In this document: positions 1 through 8,245 of the stretch, piece by piece
Numbering within the stretch: position 1 is the first letter of the stretch
How the letters are laid out: every line of letters starts with the position of its first letter
NCBI RefSeq assembly: GCF_000737245.1
Contig: NZ_JPQU01000034.1
Span: forward strand, 1-64,000
Reading direction: 5' to 3'
From: Pseudomonas syringae
GTDB lineage: Bacteria; Pseudomonadota; Gammaproteobacteria; Pseudomonadales; Pseudomonadaceae
Length of the DNA: 64,000 nucleotides
Program-made: the position numbers and the translations under genes
Notes under the pieces: generated by a model
The model's database searches: none
Seen by the model: the letters and a program-made list of their open reading frames with translations, nothing else
What the model was told of the DNA's origin: nothing

Positions 1-56
1 GGAGAAAAAAGCGGCATAAACCGTAACCGGTGTCCGTGATTACTTGACCAGTTCAG

Positions 57-144
57 CTTGCCCGCGATAAGGGCCGAAGGACCTTCGTTCAGAATCAACA
101 GCGGTCTGCTGCGCAGCCCATCGCGGGCAAGCGCGCTCCTACAG
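57..144. repeat. REPIN-like palindrome, GCGCGCTCCTAC family (left arm eroded)
   Basis: The left arm keeps only GCTTGCCCGCGAT. The right arm is complete (ATCGCGGGCAAGCGCGC then TCCTAC, 120-142). It sits directly upstream of the HAD gene. Confidence 0.7.
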
Positions 145-171
145 CCGACTGAACAAACCATGGGAGTTTGC

Positions 172-825
172 ATGCACTACCAGAACATTCTGTTCGATCT
201 GGACGGCACCCTGACCGATCCGCGGCTGGGGATCACTCGCTCAATCCAGTTCGCCCTTGAGCAATTGGGTATCGACGAGCCGGACCTGGCGCAGCTGGAA
301 CACTTCATCGGCCCGCCGCTGTTGCAGCAGTTCATGCACCAGTATGGCTTCGACGAGGCCAAGGCCTGGGAAGCCGTGGGCTTCTACCGGCAGCGCTTCA
401 AGGTCACCGGGCTGTATGAAAACCTGGTGTTCGATGGCGTGTTTGAGCTGCTCGATGAGCTGGCCGATCAAGGCCGTACGCTCTATATCGCCACCTCCAA
501 GCCCTGGGTCTTCGCCCATGAAATCGCCCGCCACTTCGACTTCGCCCGGCATTTCAAAATGATCTACGGAAGCGAACTGGATGGCACCCGCACCGACAAA
601 GTCGAACTGATCGCCCATCTGATCGCCAACGAAAAGCTCGACCCAAAACAGACCCTGATGATCGGCGACCGCAAACACGACCTGATCGGCGGCCTGCGCA
701 ACGGCCTGGACGTCGCGGCGGTGGGGTATGGGTTTGGTAGCCGTGAAGAGTTGCAGGCTGAGAAACCGACTTATCACTTCAAGACATTGGCAGAGCTGCA
801 TACTGCGTTTTTGAAGGGTAAATAA
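172..825 (+). CDS. HAD-family hydrolase, phosphoglycolate phosphatase-like
   Basis: A 217-residue cytosolic HAD phosphatase with a helical cap. Motif I is FDLDGTLTD with nucleophile D9 and acid D11, motif II is the TSK at about residue 111, and motif III/IV is MIGDRKHD near residue 165. The start at 172 is chosen because GGGAG lies 5 nt upstream and the protein then begins MHYQNILFDLDGT; the frame stays open further left, through the REPIN. The fold and a Mg-dependent phosphomonoesterase activity are well supported. The substrate is not: Gph-like family members act on phosphoglycolate, nucleotides or sugar phosphates. Confidence 0.85.
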   Translation: MHYQNILFDLDGTLTDPRLGITRSIQFALEQLGIDEPDLAQLEHFIGPPLLQQFMHQYGFDEAKAWEAVGFYRQRFKVTGLYENLVFDGVFELLDELADQGRTLYIATSKPWVFAHEIARHFDFARHFKMIYGSELDGTRTDKVELIAHLIANEKLDPKQTLMIGDRKHDLIGGLRNGLDVAAVGYGFGSREELQAEKPTYHFKTLAELHTAFLKGK

Positions 826-832
826 AATCCTC

Positions 833-921
833 GTTGGAGCGAGGCTTGCCCGCGAAGAACGATTACGCGGTGTATCTGCCCCACCGCGGTTGCCTGGTTC
901 GCGGGCAAGCCTCGCTCCAAC
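833..921. repeat. REPIN-like palindrome, TTGGAGCGAGGC family
   Basis: Arms TTGGAGCGAGGCTTGCCCGC and its reverse complement flank a variable loop of about 40 nt. It lies between two co-directed genes. Confidence 0.85.
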
Positions 922-1006
922 GGAGACGGGGTTTCTCCGCAGAAATGCAGCAAATCCACATGAATCCCGGTCCAACCTCCATCCAATAAAAGTCCAGGAG
1001 GATTCG

Positions 1007-2944
1007 ATGTCGCAGTCCTGTTCCATTGATCAAGCCGTTGCCCATGTCATCGCGCAGTTGCCGACGCATATTCATATGGGCATTCCATTGGGGCTGGGCA
1101 AGCCGAATCGTTTCGTCAACGCGCTGTATGAGCGGATCAAACAGATGCCCGAGCGGCAACTGACGATCTATACCGCGCTGAGCCTGGGCCGTCCGCCGGT
1201 GGGTGATGGTTTGCAGGGCAGGTTCTTGCAGCCGTTTCTGGAGCGGGTGTTCGATGACTATCCCGAGCTTGAGTTTCTGGCGGATCTGCGCGCAGACAGC
1301 CTGCCCGCCAACATCCGTGTGCAGCAATTCTTCATGCAGCCCGGCAGTTTGCTCAACAGTACTTCGGCCCAGCAGGACTACATCAGCAGCAATTACAGCC
1401 ATGCGGCACGGGATATCAATGCCAGCGGGTTGAATCTCATCGCGCAACTGCTGGCCCGGGACGAACAGCGTCCCGGCAAGCTGAGCCTGAGCTGCAACCC
1501 GGATGTCACCCTCGACTTGCTGCCGATGATTGCCAAACGCCGGGCAGCCGGGGAAACCATTCTGCTGTTGGGCCAGGTGCATGCCGACCTGCCATACATG
1601 CCCGGCGACTCGGAGCTGGACGAGGCGGACTTTGACTTCCTGATCGACGAAGACGAGCGCAGCACGCTGTTTTCCACGCCGAACATGCCGGTTGGCTTCC
1701 AGGATCACTTTATTGGCCTACACGCCAGCACCCTGGTGCGCGACGGCGGAACCTTGCAGATTGGCATCGGCTCCATGGGCGATGCGCTGACTGCTGCGCT
1801 GCTGGCCCGTCAAGCGGACAACGACACCTATCGTGCGGCGCTCAACGAGTTGAATATCAGCGACTGGCAAACCCTGATCGATCGCGAAGGTGGTTTGGGG
1901 CCCTTCGTTTCCGGGCTGTACGGCTGCAGTGAAATGCTGGTCAATGGCCTGCTGGTGCTGGTCGATGCCGGGATCATCCGACGCAGGGTTTATCCCGACA
2001 TACCGCGCCAGCAGGAAGCCAACGCCGGCACTCTCGACGAATCGACCTATACCGATGGCGTCATGGTGCATGGTGGCTTCTTCCTCGGGCCGCAGAGTTT
2101 CTATCAGCGTTTGCGTGAGTTACCCGCCGAGCGACTGGGTCAGTTCAACATGACTGCCATCAGTTTCATCAACGAGCTCTATGGCGACGAGCAGCTCAAA
2201 CGCCTGCAGCGCCGCGATGCGCGCTTCATCAACAGTGCGTTCACCGTGACGTTGATGGGTGCCGCGGTTTCCGATCAGCTGGAAGATGGCAGGGTAGTAA
2301 GCGGTGTCGGCGGCCAGTACAACTTCGTGGCCCAGGCTCATGCTCTGGAAGACGCGCGCTCGATTCTGATCCTGCGCAGCTGGCGTGAATCCGGCGGCGA
2401 TGTAACGTCGAATATCGTTTGGGAGTACGGCCACACCACGATTCCGCGCCATCTGCGCGACATTGTGGTGACCGAGTACGGTATCGCCGACCTGCGTGGC
2501 AAGACCGACGCGGCGGTCATCGAAGCGATGCTCAACATCTGCGACTCTCGATTTCAACCAGGCCTGATCGAGCAAGCGCAGAAAATCGGCAAGCTGCCCA
2601 AAGACTTCCGACTGGACCCGCGCTTCGCGCACAACACCTCTGAACGCCTTCAGGAGATTGCTGAGCACTATTCGCAGTTATTTCCCGAATACCCTCTGGG
2701 TTGCGACTTCAATGCCGAGGAGCGCGATCTGCTGCGGGCGCTGAACTGGCTGGAAAGCAAGTTCAAGCTCACGGAGATCATCGAACTGGGCAAAGCCACC
2801 CTGGACGCACCAGAACCCGCCGCCTTCATGCCCCACCTGGAGCGCATGCAGCTCGCGGAGCCTCAAGGCTGGAAAGAGGAGTTGTATCAGCGGCTGCTGC
2901 TGGCGGGGTTGCAGAGTACGGTGCGCTCAGAGACGACGGAGTAA
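1007..2944 (+). CDS. Acetyl-CoA hydrolase/CoA-transferase family protein
   Basis: A 645-residue protein of the Ach1/4-hydroxybutyrate CoA-transferase superfamily, which moves CoA between acyl groups or hydrolyses acyl-CoA through a glutamyl-CoA thioester. The C-terminal domain has VTEYGIADLRGKT at about residues 488-500, the family hallmark. An earlier glycine-rich stretch (GGTLQIGIGSMGDAL, about residues 247-261) is the CoA-binding loop type. The chosen start has CCAGGAGGATTCG upstream, a very strong ribosome site. The protein is longer than the usual 430-500 residues because of a C-terminal extension after about residue 560, seen in a Pseudomonas-type subgroup. The physiological acyl-CoA substrate cannot be read from sequence. 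It stands alone, bounded by REPINs. Confidence 0.85.
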   Translation: MSQSCSIDQAVAHVIAQLPTHIHMGIPLGLGKPNRFVNALYERIKQMPERQLTIYTALSLGRPPVGDGLQGRFLQPFLERVFDDYPELEFLADLRADSLPANIRVQQFFMQPGSLLNSTSAQQDYISSNYSHAARDINASGLNLIAQLLARDEQRPGKLSLSCNPDVTLDLLPMIAKRRAAGETILLLGQVHADLPYMPGDSELDEADFDFLIDEDERSTLFSTPNMPVGFQDHFIGLHASTLVRDGGTLQIGIGSMGDALTAALLARQADNDTYRAALNELNISDWQTLIDREGGLGPFVSGLYGCSEMLVNGLLVLVDAGIIRRRVYPDIPRQQEANAGTLDESTYTDGVMVHGGFFLGPQSFYQRLRELPAERLGQFNMTAISFINELYGDEQLKRLQRRDARFINSAFTVTLMGAAVSDQLEDGRVVSGVGGQYNFVAQAHALEDARSILILRSWRESGGDVTSNIVWEYGHTTIPRHLRDIVVTEYGIADLRGKTDAAVIEAMLNICDSRFQPGLIEQAQKIGKLPKDFRLDPRFAHNTSERLQEIAEHYSQLFPEYPLGCDFNAEERDLLRALNWLESKFKLTEIIELGKATLDAPEPAAFMPHLERMQLAEPQGWKEELYQRLLLAGLQSTVRSETTE

Positions 2945-2964
2945 ACCTGTGGGTTCGGTGACCC

Positions 2965-3054
2965 GTGGGAGCGAGCTTGCTCGCGAAGGCTGACCGTCCG
3001 ACGATGAAACTCTATCGGATGTACTGGCTTCTTCGCGAGCAAGCTCGCTCCCAC
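2965..3054. repeat. REPIN-like palindrome, GTGGGAGCGAGCTTGCTCGC family
   Basis: Arms GTGGGAGCGAGCTTGCTCGC and its complement lie between the convergent acyl-CoA gene and the binding-protein gene. It may also act as a bidirectional hairpin after both stops. Confidence 0.85.
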
Positions 3055-3081
3055 AAGTTCTTGATTACCGGAGTCTCCCTG

Positions 3082-4671
3082 CTACTTCACCTGCACCTTA
3101 AAGAAATCCTGACGACCAAACGGGCTGACCTGGTAACCGCTGACATCCTTGCGGGTGATGGCCGCAGCGGTTGGGTGCGCCAGTGGCAGCCACAAGGCCT
3201 GTTGTTGTATCTGCGCCTGCGCCTGCTGGTACAGCTTGCTGCGGGCCGCCTGGTCGCTGGTGGCTTTGCCGTCGGTGATCAGCTTGTCCAGTTTCGCATC
3301 GCAATAACGGGCGAAGTTGGTCCCGGACTTCACGGCAGCGCATGAGAATTGCGGCGTCAGGAAGTTATCCGGATCACCGTTATCGCCTGCCCAGCCCATG
3401 AACAGCAGATCATGCTCGCCCGCCTTGGCGCGACGAATCAGTTCGCCCCATTCGATGACTTTAATCTCAGCCTTGATGCCGACCTTGCTCAGATCCGCTT
3501 GCAACAGCTGTGCACCGAGGCTCGGGTTCGGGTTTAGCAGGCTGCCGGACGGGCGGGTCCAGATCGTAGTCTTGAAACCATCCTTGTAACCAGCTTTGGC
3601 CAGCAATTCCTTGGCTTTGGCGGCGTCATGCTTGTAGCCCGGCAAGTCTTTGGCGTAGCTCCAGGTGTTCGGCGGGAATGGGCCGTTGGCCGGTTCCGCC
3701 GTGCCTTCGAACACGGCCTTGAGGTAGCTGTCCTTGTCGAATGCGAGGTTCACGGCCTGGCGTACCTCAGCCTTGTCGAACGGCGGATGCTGGCTGTTGA
3801 TTGCCAGGAACGCCGTCATGAAGGCTTCGGTTTTTTCGATTTTCAAAGCTGGGTCTTTCGCCGCTTCCTGAATGTCCAGTGGCTTGGGAGAAAGCGTGAT
3901 CTGGCATTCGTTCTGGCGAATTTTCTGCAGGCGCACGTTGGCGTCCGGGGTAATGGCGTAGATCAGGGTGTCGACCCCAGGCTTGCCAGCGAAATAGTCC
4001 GGGTTGGCGGCGTAACGGACAACGGCGTCTTTCTGGAAGCGCTTGAACACGAACGGCCCGGTGCCGATTGGCTGACTGTTGAGCAGCTCCGGCTTGCCGG
4101 CCTTGAGCAGTTGCGCGGTGTATTCAACTGAATAGATCGAGGCAAAGCCCATGCTCAAGGTCGCGAGGAAGGTCGAATCCGGGTGATCAAGGGTAAAGCG
4201 CACGGTCAGCGGGTCCGGCGCGTCGATTTTCTTGATCAGCGCGGGCAGCTGCATGGATTGCGCGTGGGGGAAGCCACTCTGCGCAACCTTGTGCCACGGA
4301 TTCTGCGGATCGAGCATGCGTTGGAAACTGAACATCACATCATCGGCGTTCAGTTCACGCGTCGGGGTGAAGTAATCGGTGTGATGGAATTTCACTCCAG
4401 GATGCAGCTTGAATTCATATGTCAGGCCATCTGGGGAAACCGTCCAGCTCTGCGCGAGGCTCGGCACCAGCTTGCCGCTCTGGGCATCGAAGTCCACCAG
4501 ACGGTTCATCAGCACATCCGCCGACGCGTTGGTGGTGGTCAGCGAGTTGTACTGCACAACGTCGAAGCCTTCAGGGCTGGCCTCGGTACAAACGCTCAAG
4601 GAGGTCGCGGCCTGGGCCATCACCGGGAACAACAAAGGAGCGAGCAAAAATGGTATCGCAGCAAGACGCAT
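3082..4671 (-). CDS. Periplasmic dipeptide/oligopeptide-binding protein (DppA type, SBP_bac_5)
   Basis: A 529-residue extracytoplasmic solute-binding protein of peptide ABC transporters. The signal peptide is MRLAAIPFLLAPLLFPVMAQA, cut after AQA. The mature N-terminus contains CTEASPEGFD, which is characteristic of DppA proteins. The start is set by AGGAAT about 7 nt upstream; an in-frame ORF extends further but lacks a leader. No permease or ATPase genes (dppBCDF) adjoin, so it probably feeds a transporter encoded elsewhere. In P. aeruginosa several DppA paralogues serve one DppBCDF, and one such orphan is, as I recall, also next to rpmB-rpmG. Ligand preference is inferred from family only. 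Confidence 0.88.
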   Translation of the reverse strand: MRLAAIPFLLAPLLFPVMAQAATSLSVCTEASPEGFDVVQYNSLTTTNASADVLMNRLVDFDAQSGKLVPSLAQSWTVSPDGLTYEFKLHPGVKFHHTDYFTPTRELNADDVMFSFQRMLDPQNPWHKVAQSGFPHAQSMQLPALIKKIDAPDPLTVRFTLDHPDSTFLATLSMGFASIYSVEYTAQLLKAGKPELLNSQPIGTGPFVFKRFQKDAVVRYAANPDYFAGKPGVDTLIYAITPDANVRLQKIRQNECQITLSPKPLDIQEAAKDPALKIEKTEAFMTAFLAINSQHPPFDKAEVRQAVNLAFDKDSYLKAVFEGTAEPANGPFPPNTWSYAKDLPGYKHDAAKAKELLAKAGYKDGFKTTIWTRPSGSLLNPNPSLGAQLLQADLSKVGIKAEIKVIEWGELIRRAKAGEHDLLFMGWAGDNGDPDNFLTPQFSCAAVKSGTNFARYCDAKLDKLITDGKATSDQAARSKLYQQAQAQIQQQALWLPLAHPTAAAITRKDVSGYQVSPFGRQDFFKVQVK

Positions 4672-5036
4672 GGCTAGATTCCTGTTCAGAAAAGGGCCCC
4701 ATCTGCTGGCGCAGTCTGGTGAGTGAGTTACCCTAGACCATGCGCTGGCACAGAACAATCTCCATGACCCGACCGGCGGTAGATTTGCTATCAACCCGCA
4801 CAACCGCCAGACTGCCGGGCTGAAGGCGCTGCGCCGTGAGAGGTAAAGTGCTTTGCCTGTTGTGACACCAAAGCCTTTCTGGTATAAAGCAGCGCTCTTT
4901 TCTAGGGGCCCGGTTCCTTCACTGTAGGTGTAGCCGGTAAGACCCTTAAAGAAACGCGGCGCCTGGCGCCAAATGACTGAGAGATTAAGCGGCCAACCCA
5001 TGCCGGGTTGGGCATGTGGTTTTAGAGGGCTGAGGC
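4672..5036. promoter_or_regulatory. Divergent intergenic region and rpmB leader
   Basis: This 365-bp gap between the divergent binding-protein gene and rpmB has no credible ORF. It holds a good sigma-70 promoter facing rpmB (4860-4888) and a leader of roughly 140 nt. A 7-bp stem, CCAACCC/GGGTTGG (4993-4999 with 5005-5011), ends 25 nt before the rpmB start. Confidence 0.6.
4860..4888 (+). promoter_or_regulatory. Sigma-70 promoter for rpmB-rpmG
   Basis: TTGTGA (4860-4865) and TATAAA (4883-4888) are separated by exactly 17 bp. The position and strand fit the ribosomal-protein operon downstream. Confidence 0.6.
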
Positions 5037-5270
5037 ATGTCGAGAGTATGTCAAGTTACCGGTAAGGGTCCGGTGACTGGGAATAACATTTCCCACGCAA
5101 ACAACAAAACCCGTCGTCGTTTCCTGCCAAACCTGCAGCATCACCGCTTCTGGGTTGAAGAAGAGAAACGTTTTGTTCGTCTGCGCGTATCTGCCAAAGG
5201 CATGCGTATCATCGACAAGCGCGGCATCACTGTCGTTCTTGCTGAACTCCGTCGCGACGGCAAAATTTAA
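5037..5270 (+). CDS. rpmB: 50S ribosomal protein bL28
   Basis: A 77-residue structural component of the large ribosomal subunit, essentially the usual bacterial length. It begins [17 protein letters not shown] and continues with the basic stretch [12 protein letters not shown], both diagnostic of bL28. It is the first gene of the two-gene rpmB-rpmG operon, and a strong promoter lies about 150 nt upstream. GAGG close to the start serves as the ribosome site. Expression is expected to be growth-rate dependent, like that of other ribosomal protein operons. Confidence 0.98.
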   Translation: MSRVCQVTGKGPVTGNNISHANNKTRRRFLPNLQHHRFWVEEEKRFVRLRVSAKGMRIIDKRGITVVLAELRRDGKI

Positions 5271-5281
5271 GGGAGAAAGTC

Positions 5282-5437
5282 ATGCGTGAATTGATCCGTT
5301 TGGTGTCGAGCGCTGGTACAGGCCATTTCTACACCACCGATAAGAACAAGCGCACCACTCCGGACAAAATCGAAATCAAAAAATTCGATCCGCGGGTTCG
5401 CAAGCACGTGATCTACAAAGAAGCCAAAATCAAGTAA
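5282..5437 (+). CDS. rpmG: 50S ribosomal protein bL33
   Basis: A 51-residue ribosomal protein beginning [19 protein letters not shown] and ending [12 protein letters not shown], typical of bL33. It follows rpmB after 11 nt with GGGAGAAAGTC as ribosome site, so the two are co-transcribed. A strong intrinsic terminator follows 23 nt after the stop. No CxxC pairs are present, so this is the zinc-independent (C-minus) form. Confidence 0.98.
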   Translation: MRELIRLVSSAGTGHFYTTDKNKRTTPDKIEIKKFDPRVRKHVIYKEAKIK

Positions 5438-5460
5438 TTGATTTTTCTTCTTGTGAAAAA

Positions 5461-5490
5461 GGCCCGTATCTCACGATACGGGCCTTTTTT
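5461..5490 (+). terminator. Intrinsic terminator of rpmB-rpmG
   Basis: The stem GGCCCGTATC/GATACGGGCC (10 bp) has a TCAC loop and is followed by six T residues. An A-run lies upstream, so it can work in both directions. Confidence 0.93.
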
Positions 5491-5510
5491 ATTGCAATTA
5501 TTCTGACCCT

Positions 5511-5600
5511 GTAGAAGCTCACGAGCACCGCGGGGCAGCGATAGCGATTTGTCTGACACACCGCCATCGCTGGCCTCGTAACCTCGGTGAGCTCCTACAG
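5511..5600. repeat. REP-like palindrome, GTAGAAGCTCACGAGC...GCTCCTACAG family
   Basis: This is an imperfect long inverted repeat. The outer arms are GTAGAAGCTCAC and GTGAGCTCCTAC, with inner CAGCGATAGCG/CGCCATCGCTG elements. The family recurs at 19931-20082 and 28906-28994. Confidence 0.75.
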
Positions 5601-5631
5601 GGTTTGCGTTTCTCCAGAGAGAAAGCCTCGA

Positions 5632-5835
5632 TCAACCAAAGCTGAACGCCGCAATACGACCCGCACCATCAATGTCGACAGTGATCCGATCGATGTCGAA
5701 CTCCCGGGTGACGAAATCCTTCGAGCTGACCACGCGCTCGCGAGCCGTCAATTCGCCGATGTATGCCTTTACGGTGGATACGTAGCGGCTGCCGATCAGG
5801 TAGTGCAGTTGCTGGATGATTTCTTCATTGGTCAT
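5632..5835 (-). CDS. Small I78-like peptidase-inhibitor family protein
   Basis: A 67-residue protein with no signal peptide. The C-terminal half (TREFDIDRITVDIDGAGRI) fits the potato-inhibitor-I-like I78 fold, in which a strand carrying DRI.V..D..G.I ends the domain. Family members can inhibit serine proteases, but cytosolic Pseudomonas versions are uncharacterised. AAGGA upstream supports the start. It lies downstream of the cupin gene on the same strand, 83 nt away, so co-transcription is possible. The assignment rests on the C-terminal pattern only. Confidence 0.6.
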   Translation of the reverse strand: MTNEEIIQQLHYLIGSRYVSTVKAYIGELTARERVVSSKDFVTREFDIDRITVDIDGAGRIAAFSFG

Positions 5836-5918
5836 GACATAGTCCTTTATGTGTGTTGAATGTCCCTCATGGACGCCCTCAGAGTCCTCCCCTTACGCCA
5901 ACTGCGTGCGGTACATAT

Positions 5919-6281
5919 TTATGGTTTTTGCTCGAAAACCACATAAATTTTCCTGCATGGCTCCAGCACTTCCCAAGTCCCTCTGAACCCCGCCGGGATC
6001 ACAAAGCGATCACCTGCGCGCAGGGTTTTCGACTGGCCCTGTTCGTCGCGCAGCACCGAAACGCCCTGAACGATTTCGCAGTATTCATGCTCGGTGTAGT
6101 TGACCGACCACTGCCCGACTTCGCCTTCCCACACGCCCGCGTTCATTTGTCCGCAGGGGCTGTTGTAATGGTTGTAGACGGTCTGTTCAGGGTCGCCTTT
6201 GAAAACTTTTTCCGCGGCAGGGCGATAGTGCTCGGGCGCGGTGCCAGCTTCACTGAAGTCCACGATGCTTTCGATAGTCAT
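5919..6281 (-). CDS. Cupin-domain protein (DUF861/ureidoglycine aminohydrolase-like)
   Basis: A 120-residue single-domain cupin. The segments Y.EHEYCEIVQG.V (about residues 68-80) and AGDRFVIPAGFRGTWEV (about 90-105) correspond to cupin motifs 1 and 2 of the Cupin_3 type. The same family often accompanies amine oxidation and aldehyde dehydrogenase genes. Here it is divergent from kauB, suggesting an accessory role in polyamine or guanidino-compound catabolism (inference). The metal-ligand set is incomplete compared with classical cupins, so catalysis is uncertain. Confidence 0.75.
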   Translation of the reverse strand: MTIESIVDFSEAGTAPEHYRPAAEKVFKGDPEQTVYNHYNSPCGQMNAGVWEGEVGQWSVNYTEHEYCEIVQGVSVLRDEQGQSKTLRAGDRFVIPAGFRGTWEVLEPCRKIYVVFEQKP

Positions 6282-6554
6282 TTCTTCCCCTCGCGGTAGA
6301 TGGAGTGTTGGTGGTTTGATGCGGCGTTAAGGCAATGGTGCCAAAACCAGACACAGACATGTTGTATAAAACGAACATTACGCCACCATTTCGGGGCGTT
6401 TCAGCTTCCTCTGTCAAAGATATTGGAAATCGCCGTATCACTGGTTTAGGGTGGTGAGTGCCGTTGCTTGAGCGCGACGAATTGCAGATGACCTGTCTTT
6501 GCCTCTGATTCGCCGCCCCTGAACACCTTAATCGATAGAGCGGAGGACATACGA

Positions 6555-8048
6555 ATGACCACCCTAAGCCATGCTGACTGGGAAAAACGCGCCAAGGACC
6601 TGAAGATTGAGGGCCGCGCGTTTATCAATGGCGAATACACCGACGCTGCATCGGGCGAGACCTTCGAATGCATCAGCCCGGTTGATGGCCGCCTGCTGGC
6701 CAAAGTCGCCAGCTGCGACAGCGCCGACGCCCAGCGCGCCGTCGAAAGCGCACGCAAGACGTTCAATTCGGGTGCCTGGTCGCGTCTGGCACCGGTCAAG
6801 CGCAAGGCCGCCATGCTGCGCTTCGCTGCTCTGCTGAACAAGAACGTGGAAGAGCTGGCTCTGCTGGAAACCCTGGACATGGGCAAGCCTATCAGTGACT
6901 CCTTCAGCATCGACATCCCCGGCGCTGCCCAAGCCCTGAGCTGGAGCGGCGAGGCCATCGACAAGCTGTATGACGAAGTGGCTGCAACCCCTCACGACCA
7001 GCTCGGCTTGGTCACCCGCGAAGCCATCGGCGTGGTGGCGGCCATCGTGCCGTGGAACTTCCCGCTGTTGATGGCCTGCTGGAAACTCGGCCCAGCACTG
7101 TCCAGCGGTAACTCCGTGGTGCTCAAGCCTTCGGAAAAATCCCCACTGACCGCGATTCGCATTGCTCAGCTGGCGATTGAAGCGGGCATCCCGGCAGGCG
7201 TGCTCAACGTCGTACCAGGTTACGGCCACACTATCGGCAAGGCGCTAGCGCTGCACATGGATGTGGACACTGTCGTATTCACCGGCTCGACGAAAATTGC
7301 CAAGCAGCTGCTGGTCTATTCCGGCGAATCGAACATGAAGCGCGTCTGGCTGGAAGCGGGCGGCAAGAGCCCGAATATCGTGTTCGCCGATGCTCCGGAC
7401 TTGCAGGCCGCAGCGGAATCCGCCGCCAGCGCCATCGCCTTCAATCAGGGCGAAGTCTGTACTGCAGGCTCGCGTCTGCTGGTAGAGCGCTCGATCAAGG
7501 ACAAATTCCTGCCGATGGTCATCGAGGCCCTCAAAGGCTGGAAGCCAGGCAATCCGCTGGACCCGGCTACGACAGTGGGCGCGCTGGTCGACACTCAACA
7601 GATGAATACCGTGTTGTCGTACATCGAAGCCGGGCATTCGGACGGTGCCAAGCTGGTGGTCGGCGGCAAGCGCATCCTTCAGGAAACTGGCGGCACTTAC
7701 GTTGAGCCGACGATTTTCGATGGCGTGACCAATGCCATGAAGATCGCTCAGGAAGAGATTTTCGGCCCGGTATTGTCAGTATTGACCTTCGACACCGCTG
7801 AAGAAGCCATTCAGATCGCCAACGACACGCCTTACGGGCTGGCTGCTGCGGTCTGGACCTCCAATCTGTCCAAAGCCCACCTGACCGCCAAAGCGTTGCG
7901 TGCCGGCAGCGTGTGGGTCAACCAGTACGACGGCGGCGACATGACCGCGCCGTTCGGTGGCTTCAAGCAATCGGGCAACGGCCGCGACAAATCCCTGCAT
8001 GCGTTCGATAAATACACCGAACTGAAAGCGACGTGGATTAAGTTGTAA
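6555..8048 (+). CDS. kauB: 4-guanidinobutyraldehyde / gamma-glutamyl-aminobutyraldehyde dehydrogenase
   Basis: A 497-residue NAD(P)-dependent aldehyde dehydrogenase. Catalytic Cys302 lies in FNQGEVCTAGSRL and general base Glu267 in LEAGGKSPN; VPWNFPLL marks the cofactor site. The C-terminus (DMTAPFGGFKQSGNGRDKS) is typical of KauB/PuuC (PauC). These enzymes oxidise 4-guanidinobutyraldehyde (2-ketoarginine route) and gamma-glutamyl-aminobutyraldehyde (putrescine route). GGAGG lies 8 nt upstream of the start. Neighbouring puuB-like oxidase and pauR genes fit the same pathway. In P. aeruginosa PauR represses this gene; an operator could not be identified by eye in the 273-bp gap upstream. Confidence 0.92.
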   Translation: MTTLSHADWEKRAKDLKIEGRAFINGEYTDAASGETFECISPVDGRLLAKVASCDSADAQRAVESARKTFNSGAWSRLAPVKRKAAMLRFAALLNKNVEELALLETLDMGKPISDSFSIDIPGAAQALSWSGEAIDKLYDEVAATPHDQLGLVTREAIGVVAAIVPWNFPLLMACWKLGPALSSGNSVVLKPSEKSPLTAIRIAQLAIEAGIPAGVLNVVPGYGHTIGKALALHMDVDTVVFTGSTKIAKQLLVYSGESNMKRVWLEAGGKSPNIVFADAPDLQAAAESAASAIAFNQGEVCTAGSRLLVERSIKDKFLPMVIEALKGWKPGNPLDPATTVGALVDTQQMNTVLSYIEAGHSDGAKLVVGGKRILQETGGTYVEPTIFDGVTNAMKIAQEEIFGPVLSVLTFDTAEEAIQIANDTPYGLAAAVWTSNLSKAHLTAKALRAGSVWVNQYDGGDMTAPFGGFKQSGNGRDKSLHAFDKYTELKATWIKL

Positions 8049-8066
8049 GTCCACGACTAAACACAT

Positions 8067-8153
8067 GTGGGAGCGGTGCTTGCCCGCGATAAGGTTTTGG
8101 TGATCTGCCTTAGGATTGCGTCCAGCCTTATCGCGGGCAAGCACCGCTCCCAC
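8067..8153. repeat. REPIN-like palindrome, GTGGGAGCGGTGCTTGCCCGC family
   Basis: The arms are GTGGGAGCGGTGCTTGCCCG and its complement. It follows the kauB stop by 18 nt. Confidence 0.85.
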
Positions 8154-8181
8154 AGAGTTGATCATCCGACACTATGCATGT

Positions 8182-8213
8182 AGCCGGGCCTCCGATAAGG
8201 AGCCCGGCTTTGT
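8182..8213 (+). terminator. Probable intrinsic terminator downstream of kauB
   Basis: The stem AGCCGGG-CTCC/GGAG-CCCGGCT has one bulged C and a GATAA loop. It is followed by a short T-rich tract. It separates kauB from the MFS gene. Confidence 0.6.
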
Positions 8214-8245
8214 CGTCTTGGCCCTTTGATCCACAGGAGCGCGGA

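Noticed and set aside
241..1708. Long minus-strand ORFs opposite the HAD and acyl-CoA genes
   Set aside because: They are frame shadows of GC-rich coding sequence, contain REPIN translations, and have no domain pattern or ribosome site.
8174..8245. N-terminal extension of the MFS protein
   Set aside because: It translates the terminator hairpin; CAGGAG before 8246 gives a proper start.
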